Assembly: GCA_964017045.1 (NCBI GenBank)
Contig: OZ024810.1
Coordinates: 4,634,504 to 4,698,503, forward strand
DNA from: Omphiscola glabra
Taxonomy: Eukaryota; Mollusca; Gastropoda; Lymnaeidae
DNA: 64,000 nt
Direction: 5' to 3'
A program made the translations under genes and the position numbers. Numbering within the stretch: position 1 is the stretch's first letter; each line of letters opens with the position of its first letter. The notes under the pieces are model-generated. The model worked only from the letters and a program-made list of their open reading frames with translations. It was not told the origin of the DNA and made no database searches. This document shows, one piece after another, positions 36,762-49,174 of the stretch.

Positions 36762-36835
36762 CTACTGAGTGAGGAGCTACTGAGTGAGGAGCTGCTGAGT
36801 GAGGAGCTACTGAGTGAGGAGCTGCTGAGCGAGGA
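36762..36835. repeat. 15-bp tandem array
   Basis: Five units of TACTGAGTGAGGAGC with A/G alternation (CTACTG / CTGCTG). Confidence 0.92.
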
Positions 36836-36904
36836 GATGCGGTTTCGACTCCATTAAAAACAAAAGTTCTACTGCGACTGCACGATTCCAACTGCACGAT
36901 TCCA

Positions 36905-37292
36905 ACTGCAGATGTTGATACTTGAGATATCCCACTGAGTTGTAATGGTAGATGTTGATACTTGAGATATCCCACTGAGTTGTAATGGTAGATGTTGATA
37001 CTTAAGATATCCCACTGAGTTGTAATGGTAGATGTTGATACTTGAGATATCCCACTGAGTTGTAATGGTAGATGTTGATACTTAAGATATCCCACTGAGT
37101 TGTAATGGTAGATGTTGATACTTGAGATATCCCACTGAGTTGTAATGGTAGATGTTGATACTTGAGATATCCCACTGAGTTGTAATGGTAGATGTTGATA
37201 CTTGAGATATCCCACTGAGTTGTAATGGTAGATGTTGATACTTGAGATATCCCACTGAGTTGTAATGGTAGATGTTGATACTTGAGATACAT
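36905..37292. repeat. 40-bp tandem array
   Basis: About 9.6 units containing GATACTTGAGATATCCCACT, nearly identical; two units carry CTTAAG. Confidence 0.96.
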
Positions 37293-38306
37293 CAATACCC
37301 ACTTTATCATTTGCGTATCAGATTAGTGTGAACATTTTTTGGAGGAGTTTGAACATACTAGTACACAACTGTGATTTGATTTTTTTCTCAACCGCCTCTA
37401 GTTATTTGGCCTTCTACCAATGCATACATTGACAATAGAAGGGATGTGATCATTCAATTGAATGTCTTCTCATACTGTACTGTCATATTCTCCTTCTCAC
37501 CTTGATGGTTGTGTGTAGGGGAGGGGAGGTTAAAGTACCTAGTACATCCCCTAACATGCGTCAAGAGTTAAGTAACCAAACGGTAATTTAATCGACCCGT
37601 AACTTCGCTTCTGCAGAACTGGGGTGCAGACAGCCCGGGCACCCTTGATAATTACGCACGACCGATTAGACATAACGCCGCCCCACCCACCCTCATCCTT
37701 AGCTACCCCCCCCCCTCGGTCTCTTGGCTCTAGCCGCATTAGAGAGCCACCAGAAGTGAAAAGACCTGGCTCAGTGTTCAGTCGTGGCGCTAAGCTTTCA
37801 CCCCCCCCCCCCCCATGGCAAGCTAAAAGTCCCGTTGGTTGGCCTAATGCTGGTTGACAGGTTGGCTTCAAGTACTCAAGGCGGTACAAATTTGGAAAGT
37901 TGAAATTTAAAAAAAAAAAAAAAAAAGAAGCTAACCCCCCCCCCCCCCCCTCTTTTCCCCCTTCTTTAATGGTTATAAATGTGTGTATGTCTGTGCGTGT
38001 GTGGTGGGGGTATATATGTTGAAATCTTCTTATGTTCGGATGTATCTGTGCGTTTGTATGTTTATGTACATGTCTGTGTATGTCAATCTTTGTGTATGTG
38101 TGTAAGTATATTGAGTGTATATTCGTTCACAGTGACGTAGGAAAAGAAAAAAAGTTTTTTTTTTTTTGGGGGGGGGGGGGGGGTGGGGGTGGCATTAATT
38201 TATTAACTAACAAGACTTGAATAACCTCGATTATTTATTTGTCTACGACAAAAAAAAAATACTGACATCTTGCATTTGAATTAAGATTTATTGTTAAACA
38301 AGATAT
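37293..38306. other. no gene seen; several homopolymer runs
   Basis: Unassigned sequence holding C runs at about 37800 and 37936, a G run at 38169-38184 and a TGTGTATGT-type patch at 37980-38110. Confidence 0.5.
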
Positions 38307-38314
38307 GTCTAGGC

Positions 38315-38505
38315 CAGCGGTTCTCAACCTGTGGGTTGCAACCCCTTTGGGGTTGACTCTTTTACAGGAGACGCCTAAGACCGTCGGAAAAACATATACC
38401 CTACAGTTATGAATTAGCAACGAAAATAATTTTGTGGTTGGGGGTCGCCATAACATGAGAAACTGTATTAAAGTGTCGCGGCATTAGGAAGGTTGAGAAC
38501 CACTG
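38315..38505 (+). mobile_element. SPIN-like hAT MITE, copy D
   Basis: Begins CAGCGGTTCTCAACCTGTGG and ends AAGGTTGAGAACCACTG. A perfect 8-bp target duplication GTCTAGGC flanks it (38307-38314 and 38506-38513). The interior holds CGCCTAAGACCGTCGGAAA and GGGGGTCGCCATAACATGAG. Same orientation as copy C. Confidence 0.92.
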
Positions 38506-38589
38506 GTCTAGGCAATATTGTAAACAGACAGTTGCGTCTTCCAATAGCTGTCTCCGCCTTTGTCTGTTTTAACTTACCCGGTGCTATTA

Positions 38590-39210
38590 GAACACGGGTT
38601 GACAGACATTTTAGTTGTAGGACAAAGGTTGGCAGGCACTTCAGTTGTAGGACATGGTTTGACTGACATTTCAGTTGACGGACAAGGGCTGGCAGACATT
38701 TTAGTTGTAAGACAAGGGTTGGCAGGCATTTCAGTTGTAGGACAAGGGTTGGCAGACATTACAGTTGTAGGACAAGGGTTGGCAGACATTTCAGTTGTAG
38801 GACAAGGGTTGGCAGGCATTTCAGTTGTAGTACAAGAGCTGGCAGACATTCCAGTTGTAGGACACGGATTGGCATGCACTTCAGTTGTAGGACAATGGTT
38901 GGCAAACATTTTAGTTGTAGGACAAGGGTTGGCAGACATTTTAGTTGTAAGACAAGGGTTGGCAGGCATTTCAGTTGTAGGACAAGGGTTGGCAGACATT
39001 ACAGTTGTAGGACAAGGGTTGGCAGACATTTCAGTTGTAGGACAAGGGTTGGCAGGCATTTCAGTTGTAGTACAAGGGTTGGCAGACATTTCAGTTGTAG
39101 GACAAGAGCTGGCAGACATTCCAGTTGTAGGACACGGATTGGCATGCACTTCAGTTGTAGGACAAGGGTTGGCAGACATTTTAGTTGTAGGACAAGGCCT
39201 GGAATGAATA
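38590..39210. repeat. 30-bp tandem array with 240-bp higher-order repeat
   Basis: About 20 units of the type GTAGGACAAGGGTTGGCAGA. The sequence TTAGTTGTAAGACAAGGGTT occurs at 38701 and 38941, eight units apart, with matching variants around it. Confidence 0.95.
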
Positions 39211-39904
39211 TCTCGCTCTGGGTTGATTTGTCCTCCCAAAAATGTGACCTTGCTGTATGATTAGAAAATCTCAGAAATATATTTTCAATAAATACAAATA
39301 ATTATATACGTCAGTAAGAATATACACTGTATAAGATATGTGTGGCCGGTAGTTATACAACACGTGTGTATTTCCCGTCTAATGAAGGTCGCCTTACAGT
39401 TGGTGGTGCGGTGGTAGTTAAAAACTGTATTTTTAGATGGGGCCACTAGATGTAGCTTAATGTTGGGATGGATAATTGTAGCTGTAGTTGTAGATATATT
39501 CGTAGCTGTAGCTGTAGTCATAGTTGTAGTCGTGATTGTAGACGTAGTGGCAGATGTAGTTGTCGTTGTAGTCATATTCGTAGCTGTAGTAGCAGATGTA
39601 GTTGTACTTCACACCACCACAATGGGCCCATCAATACTTGCTCGTCCCCGCCTCTATAAATACACCAAACGTTGGTGGATTAATCGAAACTTCCTTATCC
39701 CGGACCTAACCCCCAGCTCCCACATTGTTACTGATTTCCCATTGTTTAATACTCGCCCCACCCATCTCTCCCTCTCTTTCCCCGGTGTTTTCAAATAAAG
39801 GGACGCCATTATTGTACATTTGTAACGATTTGCCGCCCTCATGTACCTACCGCTGGGACGTATTGAACGATACGGTCTTCAGGGGGGTTTTAAACTCTGT
39901 GTCG
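39211..39904. other. no gene seen; GTAG-rich patch
   Basis: A degenerate TAGCTGTAGTTGTAGATAT-type repeat at 39470-39605; otherwise unassigned. Confidence 0.55.
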
Positions 39905-41755
39905 AGGGGCAGGGTGGTGTGAGGTGTCTGGGGGTCACGTGGTGTGAGGTGTCTTGGGGTTACGTGGTGTGAGATGTCTTGGGGGTCACGTGGCGTGAGG
40001 TGTCTTGGGGTCACGTGGTGTGAGGTGTCTTGGGGTCACGTGGTGTGATGTGTCTTAGGGTCACGTGGTGTGAGATGTCTGGGGTGGTCACGTGGTGTGA
40101 GATGTCTAGGGGTCACGTGGTGTGAGATGTCTAGGGGTAGAATGGTGTGAGATGTCTAAGGGTAGCATGGTGTGAGATGTCTAAGGGTAGCATGATGTGA
40201 GATGTTTAAGGGTATCATGGTGTGAGATGTCTAAGGGTAGCATGATGTGAGATGTCTAAGGGTAGCATGGTGTGAGATGTCTAAGGGTAGCATGGTGTGG
40301 GATGTCTAAGGGTAGCATGATGTGAGATGTCTAAGGGTAGCATGGTGTGAGATGTCTAGGGGTAGAATGGTGTGAGATGTCTAGGGGTAGCATGGTGTGA
40401 GATGTCTAAGGGTAGCATGATGTGAGATGTCTAAGGGTAGCATGGCATGAGATGTCTAAGGGTAGCATGGTGTGAGATGTCTAGAGGTAGCATGGTGTGA
40501 GATGTCTAGGGGTAGCATGGTGTGAGATGTCTAAGGGTAGCATGGTGTGGGATGTCTAAGGGTAGCATGATGTTAGATGTCTAAGGGTAGCATGGTGTGA
40601 GATGTCTAGGGGTAGAATGGTGTGAGATGTCTAGGGGTAGCATTGTGTGAGATGTCTAAGGGTAGCATGATGTGAGATGTCTAAGGGTAGCATGGTATGA
40701 GATGTCTAGGGGTAGCATGGTGTGAGATGTCTAGGGGTAGCATGGTGTGAGATGTCTAAGGGTAGCATGGTGTGAGATGTCTAAGGGTAGCATGGTGTGA
40801 GATGTCCAAGGGTAGCATGGTATGAGATGTCTAGGCATAGCATGGTGTGAGATGTCTAGGGGTAGCATGGTGTGAGATGTCTAAGGGTAGCATGGTGTGA
40901 GATGTCTAAGGGTAGCATGGTGTGAGATGTCTAGGGGTAGCATGGTGTGAGATGTCTAGGTGTAGAATGGTGTGCGATGTCTTATGGTAGCATGGTGTGA
41001 GATGTCTAGGGGTAGCATGATGTGAGATGTCTAAGGGTAGCATGGTATGAGATGTCTAAGTGTAGCATTATGTGAGATGTCTAAGGGTAGCATGGTATGA
41101 GATGTCTAAGGGTAGCATGATGTGAGATGTCTAGGGGTAGCATGGTGTGAGATGTCTAGGGGTAGCGTGGTGTGAGATGTCTAGGGGTAGAATGGTGTGA
41201 GATGTCTAAGGGTAGCATGATGTGAGATGTCTAAGGGTAGCATGGTGTGAGATGTCTAAGGGTAGCATGATGTGAGATGTCTAAGGGTAGCATGGTGTGA
41301 GATGTCTAAGGGTAGCATGATGTGAGATGTCTAAAGGTAGCATGGTGTGAGATGTCTAAGGGTAGCATGGTGTGAGATGTCTAAGGGTAGCATGATGTGA
41401 GATGTCTAGGGTTAGCATGGTGTGAGATGTCTAGGAGTAGAATGGTGTGAGATGTCTAGGGGTAGAATGGTGTAAGATGTTTAAGGGTAGCATGGTGTGA
41501 GATGTCTAAAGGTAGCATGATGTGAGATGTCTAAGGGTAGCATGGTATGAGATGTCTAGGGGTAGAATGGTATGAGGTGTCTAAGGGTAGCATGGTATGA
41601 GATGTCTAAGGGTAGCATGGTATGATATTCTATGGGTATAATGGTGTGCGAGGTCTAAGGGTAGCATAATGCGAGATGTCTTGGGGTAGCATTGTGTGAG
41701 ATGTCTAGGGGTATCATGATGTGAGATGTCTAAGGGTAGAATGGTGTGAGGTTTC
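39905..41755. repeat. 25-bp tandem array, about 1.85 kb (largest in window)
   Basis: About 73 units of the type GTAGCATGGTGTGAGATGTC followed by TAAGG. The left edge has longer units with GGGGTCACGTG; variants (AAGGG/AGGGG, GCATGG/GCATGA/GAATGG) are mixed along the array. Confidence 0.97.
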
Positions 41756-41874
41756 TAGCGGTCGAAAGATGTGAGCCTTCTTGTGAGCTTTCTGAGGATT
41801 CGATGAGTTTTCTTACGGTTTGGTGTCAGATTGTGTTTTGGGTGAGTTTGATTGTGTTGGGCTTGAAATTTCTT

Positions 41875-42375
41875 ACCCACCCAATCCTTTTACTCTGTGT
41901 CCATCCAATCCTGGTACTCTGTGTCCATCCAATCCTGGTACTCTGTGTCCATCCAATCCTGGTACTTTGTGTCCATCCAATCCTAGTACTCTGTGTCCAT
42001 CCAATCCTTTTACTCTGTGTCCATCCAATCCTGGTACTCTGTGTCCATCCAATCCTTGTACTCTGTGTCCATCCAATTCTGGTACTCTGTATCCATCCAC
42101 TCCTGGTACTCTGTGTTCATCCAATCCTTTTACTCTGTGTCCATCCAATCCTGGTACTCTGTGTCCATCCAATCCTGGTACTCTGTGTCCATCCAATCCT
42201 GGTACTCTGTGTCCATCCATCCTGGTACTCTGCACCTATCCTATCCTATCCTGGTACTCTGCACCCATCCATTCATTTTACTCTGCACCCATCCATTCAT
42301 TTTAATCTGCACCCATCCAATACTGGTACTCTGCACCCATCCAATACTGGTACTCTTCACCCATCCAGTCCACCA
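41875..42375. repeat. 24-bp tandem array
   Basis: About 20 units of the type CTCTGTGTCCATCCAATCCT; the right edge changes to CTGCACCCATCCA. Frames stay open because 24 is a multiple of three. Confidence 0.95.
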
Positions 42376-42769
42376 CCAATCCATTGTATGACCGTAACTA
42401 CACTACGATGCCACTTGGTAACTACGTCTATGGAACTCAACAGTGTTGCCAGGTGTCTTGCGCTCGATAACTCCAAGTTCTACGCCAACCTCTAGCGGTG
42501 TACCCATCGTCCCAGTCTAGAACTGTCCCAAACCTTTAAGTTAGGCGCACCGTTGGACACGTTTCTCAACTGCAACATGATTTGTAACAAATTTTACTTT
42601 CTTCTTAGTCAACAATAAATATTCATGTTGTACGGACCTGCAACGTCGGGCCATTTGTGGAACGCTGGTCTGTTTTTCTTTTTAACTTACTGTGCTTAAT
42701 ACTTTGTAATACGTGTAACGGCAAGAAGACGCTTTACAGGATGACCTGATAGCCGCTAATGGGAGTGCC

Positions 42770-42905
42770 TCCCTCGGTTCAGTTAGTGTGAGTGTCTCCC
42801 TCGGTTCAGCTAATGTGAGTGTCTCCCTCGGTTCAGCTAATGTGAAAGTCTCCCTCAGTTCAGCTAATGTGAGTGTCTCCCTCGGTTCAGCTAATGTGTC
42901 TCCCT
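42770..42905. repeat. 27-bp tandem array
   Basis: Five units of the type GTGAGTGTCTCCCTCGGTTC followed by AGCTAAT. Confidence 0.93.
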
Positions 42906-43734
42906 CGTTTAAGAAATCTAAAAAGTACAAATTTTTTATTTGTGATTCACTCGGACCTCCACTTCAAGACTTCAAACCTGAACTTATGTTAGATAATAGT
43001 GCCCCCCACCCCCACCCATTCACACGTGCTTATCACTGTCTTACTGCAGAGGTTCTTATATTTATCCCCAGCAGATGTTAATCTTTAGCCGGGGCTTTCT
43101 CTCTACGTTACCTCCTCTATGCACTCGGATTATATAAACCGATGCTTAAAGAGCTAATCTAAGAAATCTCAATTTCATTTGCCCTACCCACCATGCCACT
43201 TCAGTGTGACAACATACGTTTGAGGCCCGTGTATCCCGGATGAAGAACCGCTGAGTTGTGTTCAAAGAATTCATCAAAAGATGCTGAAGTCAGGAACCAT
43301 AAACCCATCCTCTATGACTATCTACACTTCCTGTTTAACGATCATGACGAAGGCAGCGTGTCGATACTAATAACATACATCCGATAGCCCGTGTCCCGTG
43401 TAATCGATTACTGTTTATATCAATACGAGAAGTGCGTCTTGGTGATACCGAGTTTAGTTTTAAACGCAAACCTCTTAACAATGCGATACTTGGGGGTATC
43501 GAGACCGTCAATCCTATCTTGTGGTTATCGAGTCACGCGACTATTTCTTTTCTTGCTCGATACTAGAAGGTATCGAGTATATTATGATTACAATGATTAA
43601 AAATCTCTGCTTTATAAAGAGTCATGATTATTTCATTACAGAGAGCACAAACGGTTTATGTCACTGATGAACGGGTCGGCTTCTAGCTCAGTTGTGCTCA
43701 TTGGAGTTCGTCGTAAACAATGTTTGAGTGTTTC
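42906..43734. other. no gene seen
   Basis: Unassigned sequence. Small inverted GATAC/GTATC words recur at 43370-43580 without a clear element. Confidence 0.5.
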
Positions 43735-44705
43735 AATGGGTTGTGATGTAAGGGTGTTGTATGGGTGTTGGTGTATGGGTGTTGTTGTATGTGTGTTGTT
43801 GTATGGGTGTTGTTGTATGGGTGTTGTTGTATGGGTGCTGTTGTATGGGTGTTGTTGTATGTGTGTTGTTGTATGGGTATTGTTGTATGGGTGTTGTATG
43901 GGTGTTTTATATGTGTTGTAGGGGTGTTTTATAGGTGTTGTAGGGTGTTGTATGGGTGCTGTATGGGTTTTGTATGGGTGCTGTAGGGGTGTTGTATGGG
44001 TGTTGTATGGGTGTTGTAGAGGTGTTGTATGGGTGTTGTTGTAGGGGTGTTGTATGGGTGTTGTAGAGGTGTTGTTGTAGGGGTGTTGTATGGGTGTTGT
44101 AGGGGTGTGTTTTGGGTGTTGTAGGGGTGTTGTTGTATGGGTGTTGTAGAGGTGTTGTATGTGTGTTGTAGGGGTGTTGTATGGGTGTTCTAGGTGTTTA
44201 TGGGTGTTGTAGAGGTGTTGTTGTAGGGGTGTTGTATGTGTGTTGTTTTAGGGGTGTGTTTTGGGTGTTGTAGGTGTGTTGTATGGGTGTTGTAGGTGTG
44301 TTGTATGGGTGTTGTATGGGTGTTGTATGGGTGTTGTTGTACGGGTGTTGTTGTATGGGTGTTGAATGGGTGTTGTAGAGGTGTTGTTGTAGGAGTGTTG
44401 TTGTAGGGGTGTGTTTTGGGTGTTGTAGAGGTGTTGTATGGGTGTTGTAGAGGTGTTGTAGGGGTGTTGTATGGGTGTTGTTGTAGGGGTTTGTTTTGGG
44501 TGTTGTAGGGGTGTTGTTGTAGGGGTGTGTTTTGGGGGTTGCAGGGGTGTTGTATGGGTGTTGTAGAGGTGTTGTAGAGGTGTTGTATGGGTGTGTTTTA
44601 GGGGTGTTGTAGGGGTGTTGTTGTAGGGGTGTGTTTTGGGTGTTGTAGGGGCGTTGTATGGGTGTTGTAGAGGTGTTGTATGGGTGTTGTGGGGGTGTTG
44701 ATATA
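43735..44705. repeat. 11-15-bp GT-rich tandem array, about 1 kb
   Basis: Irregular mixture of GTTGTATGGGTG, GTTGTAGAGGT and GTTGTAGGGGTGTGTTTTGG. Length variation makes no single period. Confidence 0.92.
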
Positions 44706-44759
44706 GGGATACACCAGTTTGAGACAGTGACACACTAGTAACTTATCGTGTCAAACTAA

Positions 44760-44880
44760 TCGGACACAGGGGCACACTTTTCAGGCACCTGGACACACTA
44801 ATCAGACACGGGGACACACTAATCAGACACGGGGACACACTAATCAGACACGGGGACACACTAGTCAGACACAACAAAAT
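44760..44880. repeat. 22-bp tandem array
   Basis: About five units of GACACACTAATCAGACACGG followed by GG. Confidence 0.9.
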
Positions 44881-45321
44881 TTCCAGGTGACGGGACATAA
44901 CAACAGTGAACATAAAAACACAGCAAATAATTCATTGTGATAATTGTTACCGTTTCTTATTTCGAACTTTGGAACATACAAGCATGTCATAATACAGGCC
45001 TGTCAAAATACAAGCATGTCATAATACAAACACGTCATCATGTCATTCAAACAAGTCATCTTTCAAACATCTAATCATATAAGACACAGCATTTTTTTTA
45101 TAGATGTCAAATCATGAAACATTATCAGAGCATGGAAACATAAGGAATTAGATGTACATAGACATAATCAACTCAATCAGAGGCGTCTACACAGGGGAGG
45201 GTTGTTGGCTTCCACTACTCGGGGGGGGGGGGGGGAGATAGACGACCCTGATCTCAATATGGTTCCTCTTACCCAGACTTCGGGAATAATTTAGTATAAA
45301 ATTTCCGAAATTGGTCTAGAA

Positions 45322-45528
45322 CAGGCCCGCGGAACTCAAACATGTAAAAAAAAAGGGGGGGGGGGGGTCGTAATACTTTATGAAACACTTGTGCGGGCCG
45401 AAATATACTAGGACAGGGGCGAAAGCTATTAAGAAGAAAACAATAATAATAAAGAATATTTCGTTACTTCGTGGGCCGCAAAGTGGGTGCTTACGGGCCA
45501 CATGATGTCCGCATGTTGTGCAGGCCTG
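45322..45528. mobile_element. hAT-type MITE with CAGGCC ends
   Basis: Left end CAGGCCCGCGG, right end GTTGTGCAGGCCTG, separated by GGGCCG-containing sequence (GCGGGCCGAAATA, GTGGGCCGCAAAG). Flanks GTCTAGAA (45314-45321) and GTCTAAAT (45529-45536) agree at six of eight positions, as expected for an aged hAT duplication. Contains a 13-base poly(G). No transposase. Confidence 0.75.
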
Positions 45529-47505
45529 GTCTAAATATAATTACTTCATTTCTAGATAACTACAGAAATAGCCTCTAACCAACAAAATGTTATTAAAAAA
45601 AAAAACAGCCTATTCACAGAGATGCATGATGGTAAAATTGGTTTTTCAACATAGTTATTTATTTATGTTGCTTTTGGTGGGTGGGGTTGGGGGAATACCT
45701 TCTGACACCTAACGGGTCATAAAATGTAATAATGAATTATGTTGTTACGGTTGATCTTATGATGAATATTTGGTAAAGGTTGATATTATGATGAATTAAG
45801 TTGTTGTATGGTTGATGTGTATGATGATTTATGTTGATGCAGGGCCAGGGTCGATTTCATGATGAATCTTGTAATGTCAAGAGGCGAAACGGCCTTTTGG
45901 GGCACCCAAACGGCCTTGGGATATCAAATGGCATTGGGATGCCAAACGACCTTGCAGTATGCCATGATACGAGCCCAGATCAGGGTTGAGGATACAGTAA
46001 ACTGAGAAATAAATGAGTTTTAAAAAACAGCAGAAAGGCTTCAGAGGAATTCCGGAAAGGCTGGCCATACACATTAATGAGGAAGAGGACACGCATCACA
46101 GACGTTTGAATTTTGCCGGGTCTATGGGAAGTGATGACGACATCATCACTACAGGATTTAAATTCATTAGAATCTCCCTGCAACAATGTATCATCAGTTG
46201 TCATCAGCTTTACACAAATCTTCAAATTTTGTATCATTTTAATTTGAGTAAATTATATCATTATTTATATATATATATATTTATAACACAATAACCAATT
46301 TGACGTCATAGACACGTGATTCATGACTAAATTTACAAAAAAAAGACAAATCATAATCAAGATGATGGATGGTAATAATGACAATGAGGATGGTAATGAT
46401 GGTATGTACAATGATGGTTGTTATAATTTATGATGAAACTGATAAATACATCATATATTTTCCCTGGCATGAAGATGGGGGGGGGGGGGTGGAGCTGGAG
46501 GGAAATGAATTGTTTCGTACTGTCCAAGTTATGTAATGTATTCTTTTTAATATTCTAGTAATTTCTAGCCTATTGCAGGATCCCTTCATGACATCTGAAA
46601 ATAGTCTCAAACAAAGAGACGGGCCGCTTCCCCTCTCGCTAGTATAGAGGCACAGTGTTGAGTTCGTTGATAATAACTGTATGTAGAGATGGGGATCAGG
46701 GTTGGGGGGTCGGGGGGGGTATTTAGGATTGGAGGTTGTTGCCTATTTTTCAATCTTTCGTGTCCTGAATGTGTCTTGGGTGTGTCCTCATATTTCCTGG
46801 GTGTGTCCATGGTGTGTCCTCGTGACCACCAAATGCCGACCCAACCACAACACTGTTCTTATATGCACATCAAACGCGAGCGAGCGCCGAGAATCCGTGA
46901 TGAGTGAAAGAAAGACAGTGAATGCTTGTGTCAGGATGGTTGCCCTAGCCCCTGGATACCAAGTATCGATTACCGCCCATCATTCTGTCCCCACCAGTGT
47001 AACATGCAGACCTTCTAGTCTAATATTGGCAACATTGATAAGTTGGTATGCAGGTCAGCGATGGGTCAGCGGTTTGGTCAAGTGGGATTTTTCATGGTTC
47101 TGTGACATCATTCATTAAAAAAAATCAATATATAGACTATGGTTGGGCGGTCCGATCTCATTGAAGCAGGGAACAGACCAGGTATGCTTTGGTTGGCACT
47201 GACCTCTTCCAGGAGAGATAGACCAGGGCTTGGAGTAGGTCACAGAGGTATTTTAAAGACTTAAGACTAGATGACCGAGGTTTCTGGATTTGAAGACTGA
47301 AAGAAATCCCCACCCTTCTCCTGTTACTACCCGGAGGACAGCGACAATCATTACGTCATAAGCCACAAAGCCCCCAGGCCTTAGGAAATTGCATCTTAAC
47401 TAATCCTTGATACATTTCAAAGTCCACTTTATAGTTTGTAAGTTTTCGAGGAAACATTTGAATTTTTTCAATGTCTCATCCTCATGATTTGGGTTACACA
47501 CAGAG
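45529..47505. other. no gene seen (about 2 kb)
   Basis: Mostly unassigned sequence downstream of frizzled on its strand. It has a degenerate GGTTGATATTATGATGAAT repeat (45720-45860), a 12-base G run at about 46477 and minus-strand ATTAAA words near 46236 and 46545 that could be poly(A) signals but are not supported otherwise. Confidence 0.5.
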
Positions 47506-47511
47506 GTGAGA

Positions 47512-47636
47512 GTTGATTGGTCTGTTCAAACATTGGGACAGCGTTGATTGGTCTGTTCAAACATTGGGACAGCATTGATTGGTCTGTTCAAACATTGGGA
47601 CAGCGTTGATTGGTCTGTTCAAACATTGGGACGTTA
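47512..47636. repeat. 31-bp tandem array
   Basis: Four units of the type GTTGATTGGTCTGTTCAAAC followed by ATTGGGACAGC, about 450 bp past the frizzled stop codon and possibly within its 3'UTR. Confidence 0.95.
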
Positions 47637-48085
47637 TGACAACGATTTAACGCCACTAGCTGAAGAGTTAACACTTTTTCCACAGGTTCCTGAAATGCGG
47701 GTTGTAGGCCCGACGCTACCCCAATCCTTGGGCCAAGACTGGTTGATTCGGTGACCGCTGAATGAACAAACGATCGACTAGCTTTGTTGGTCAAGCGGGC
47801 GGAGGGGCTGCGGGCGGTCCACCGTGACGTCCAAAGGAAAATTACGTTCATGACGTCACGTTTCGTCTCTGAGGTCTTCGACGTTGATGAGAAATTAGTA
47901 GGGTTATTTACACATGCCCCGAGAAGATGATGGTCGATGAAACTGACAAATGGTTTGACCATCTCACGGGCATGAAACCATCTGGACACCACGTGAGGGC
48001 AGACAAACGAGATTTTCGTCAGCCCGCAGTGACGGGCGGCCCTGCGTCCAGTTCTGGAAACAAATTATAAATCTATAGACATTTC

Positions 48086-49174
48086 TCAAACATGACTTAG
48101 TGGGTGCGGCTTGGCCGGCTGGTAGTTTGTGTTCGTGTACTTCCGGTTGTGGTAGTTGCTCTTGTGGCAGAGCTTCCCGTAAAACAGTTTCCGCCAGGAG
48201 TCCACCGTTTTGCCGGACCAGATCCAGAAACCGGAAGTGGTGCCTATGACTAAACACATGAAATATTTCAACATGAAGACCGTGTAGTTGGGGTGGGCCG
48301 GTTCCTCGAAGCACGGGTTTGTCCGCGTCGCCTCCCAGTTCTCCCTCAGGTGCTGTTCGTAGAAGTAGCACGCGATGACTATGGTGGCCGGGACGGTGTA
48401 CAGCACGGTGAAGACCCCTATGCGGATCATCAGCCGTTCCAGTTTGTCCGTTTTACCACAGCCCTGCTGTTTGATGACGTTTCGGATCCGGAAAAGAGAG
48501 ACGAACCCGGCTAAGAGGAACGACGTTCCTATGATGAGGTACACAAACAGAGGCGCGAGGACGAAGCCGCGCAGATTGTCCAGGCTCTGGTTCCCCACGT
48601 AGCAGATCCCGGCGATGGGGTCACCGTCGACGGACGACATGGCCAGGACGGCGATGCTCTTCACGCTGGGAATGAGCCAGGCGGCCAGGTGAAAGTATTG
48701 AGAGTAGCTGGCGATGGCCTCCTGACCCCATTTGAGTCCCGCCGCCAGGAACCAGGTGAACGAGAGTATCACCCACCAGATGGATGACGCCATTCCGAAG
48801 AAATAAACCAGCAGGAATACGACCGTGCACACGGCGGGGCCCGTGGTCTCGTAGCGAATGACGCCGCTGTCGCAGGCGACGCCCTCGTGCCCGACGATGA
48901 GCCTGATGATGTATCCGATGCTGACCATGAAGTAGCAGGCGCTGAGGAAGATGATGGGCCGCTCGGGGTACTTAAACCGCTTCATGTCCACGAAGAACGT
49001 GGACACCGTCATCGAGGTGGATATGCAGCAGAGGATTGACCAGAGGCCGACCCAGAACGTGGCGAAAGTCTTCTCGTGGTCCGAGAAGTACGGCCCGTAG
49101 CAGTTGATGGCGCAGTTGTGGACTCCGCCGGTTCTGAGCTTGTCAAAATGGCTGCTGGATTTCTCAGTTATGAG
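48086..49174 (-). CDS. fz5/8: frizzled-5/8 exon 3: seven-transmembrane domain and C tail
   Basis: Last coding exon, residues 218-579. It begins after acceptor TTTTCAG (49181-49175) with Leu-Ile-Thr-Glu and ends at TGA (48088-48086). Seven hydrophobic segments fall near residues 256-279, 290-311, 331-355, 377-397, 420-445, 466-486 and 515-537. The stretch [20 protein letters not shown] and the [15 protein letters not shown] region are typical of Fz5/8. KTVDSW (539-544) is the Frizzled KTxxxW motif that binds Dishevelled just after TM7. The protein ends LSHV, a class I PDZ-binding tail as in vertebrate FZD5. The total of 579 residues matches the usual Fz5/8 length of about 580-700. No frameshift or stop is seen, so the gene should be functional. 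I found no convincing AATAAA on the minus strand in the first kilobase downstream; the 3'UTR end is unknown. Confidence 0.97.
   Translation of the reverse strand, partial: LITEKSSSHFDKLRTGGVHNCAINCYGPYFSDHEKTFATFWVGLWSILCCISTSMTVSTFFVDMKRFKYPERPIIFLSACYFMVSIGYIIRLIVGHEGVACDSGVIRYETTGPAVCTVVFLLVYFFGMASSIWWVILSFTWFLAAGLKWGQEAIASYSQYFHLAAWLIPSVKSIAVLAMSSVDGDPIAGICYVGNQSLDNLRGFVLAPLFVYLIIGTSFLLAGFVSLFRIRNVIKQQGCGKTDKLERLMIRIGVFTVLYTVPATIVIACYFYEQHLRENWEATRTNPCFEEPAHPNYTVFMLKYFMCLVIGTTSGFWIWSGKTVDSWRKLFYGKLCHKSNYHNRKYTNTNYQPAKPHPLSHV

Noticed and set aside
41746..42495. 249-codon open frame
   Set aside because: 24-bp array plus flank; no recognisable domain.
46013..46294. 93-codon frame with a GFRGIPERL stretch, faintly like a retroelement C terminus
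   Set aside because: The likeness is a few residues only and does not continue; not enough to call a relic.
47588..47992. 134-codon minus-strand frame downstream of frizzled
   Set aside because: Low-information composition and partly inside the 31-bp array; no family signature. More likely 3'UTR or intergenic.
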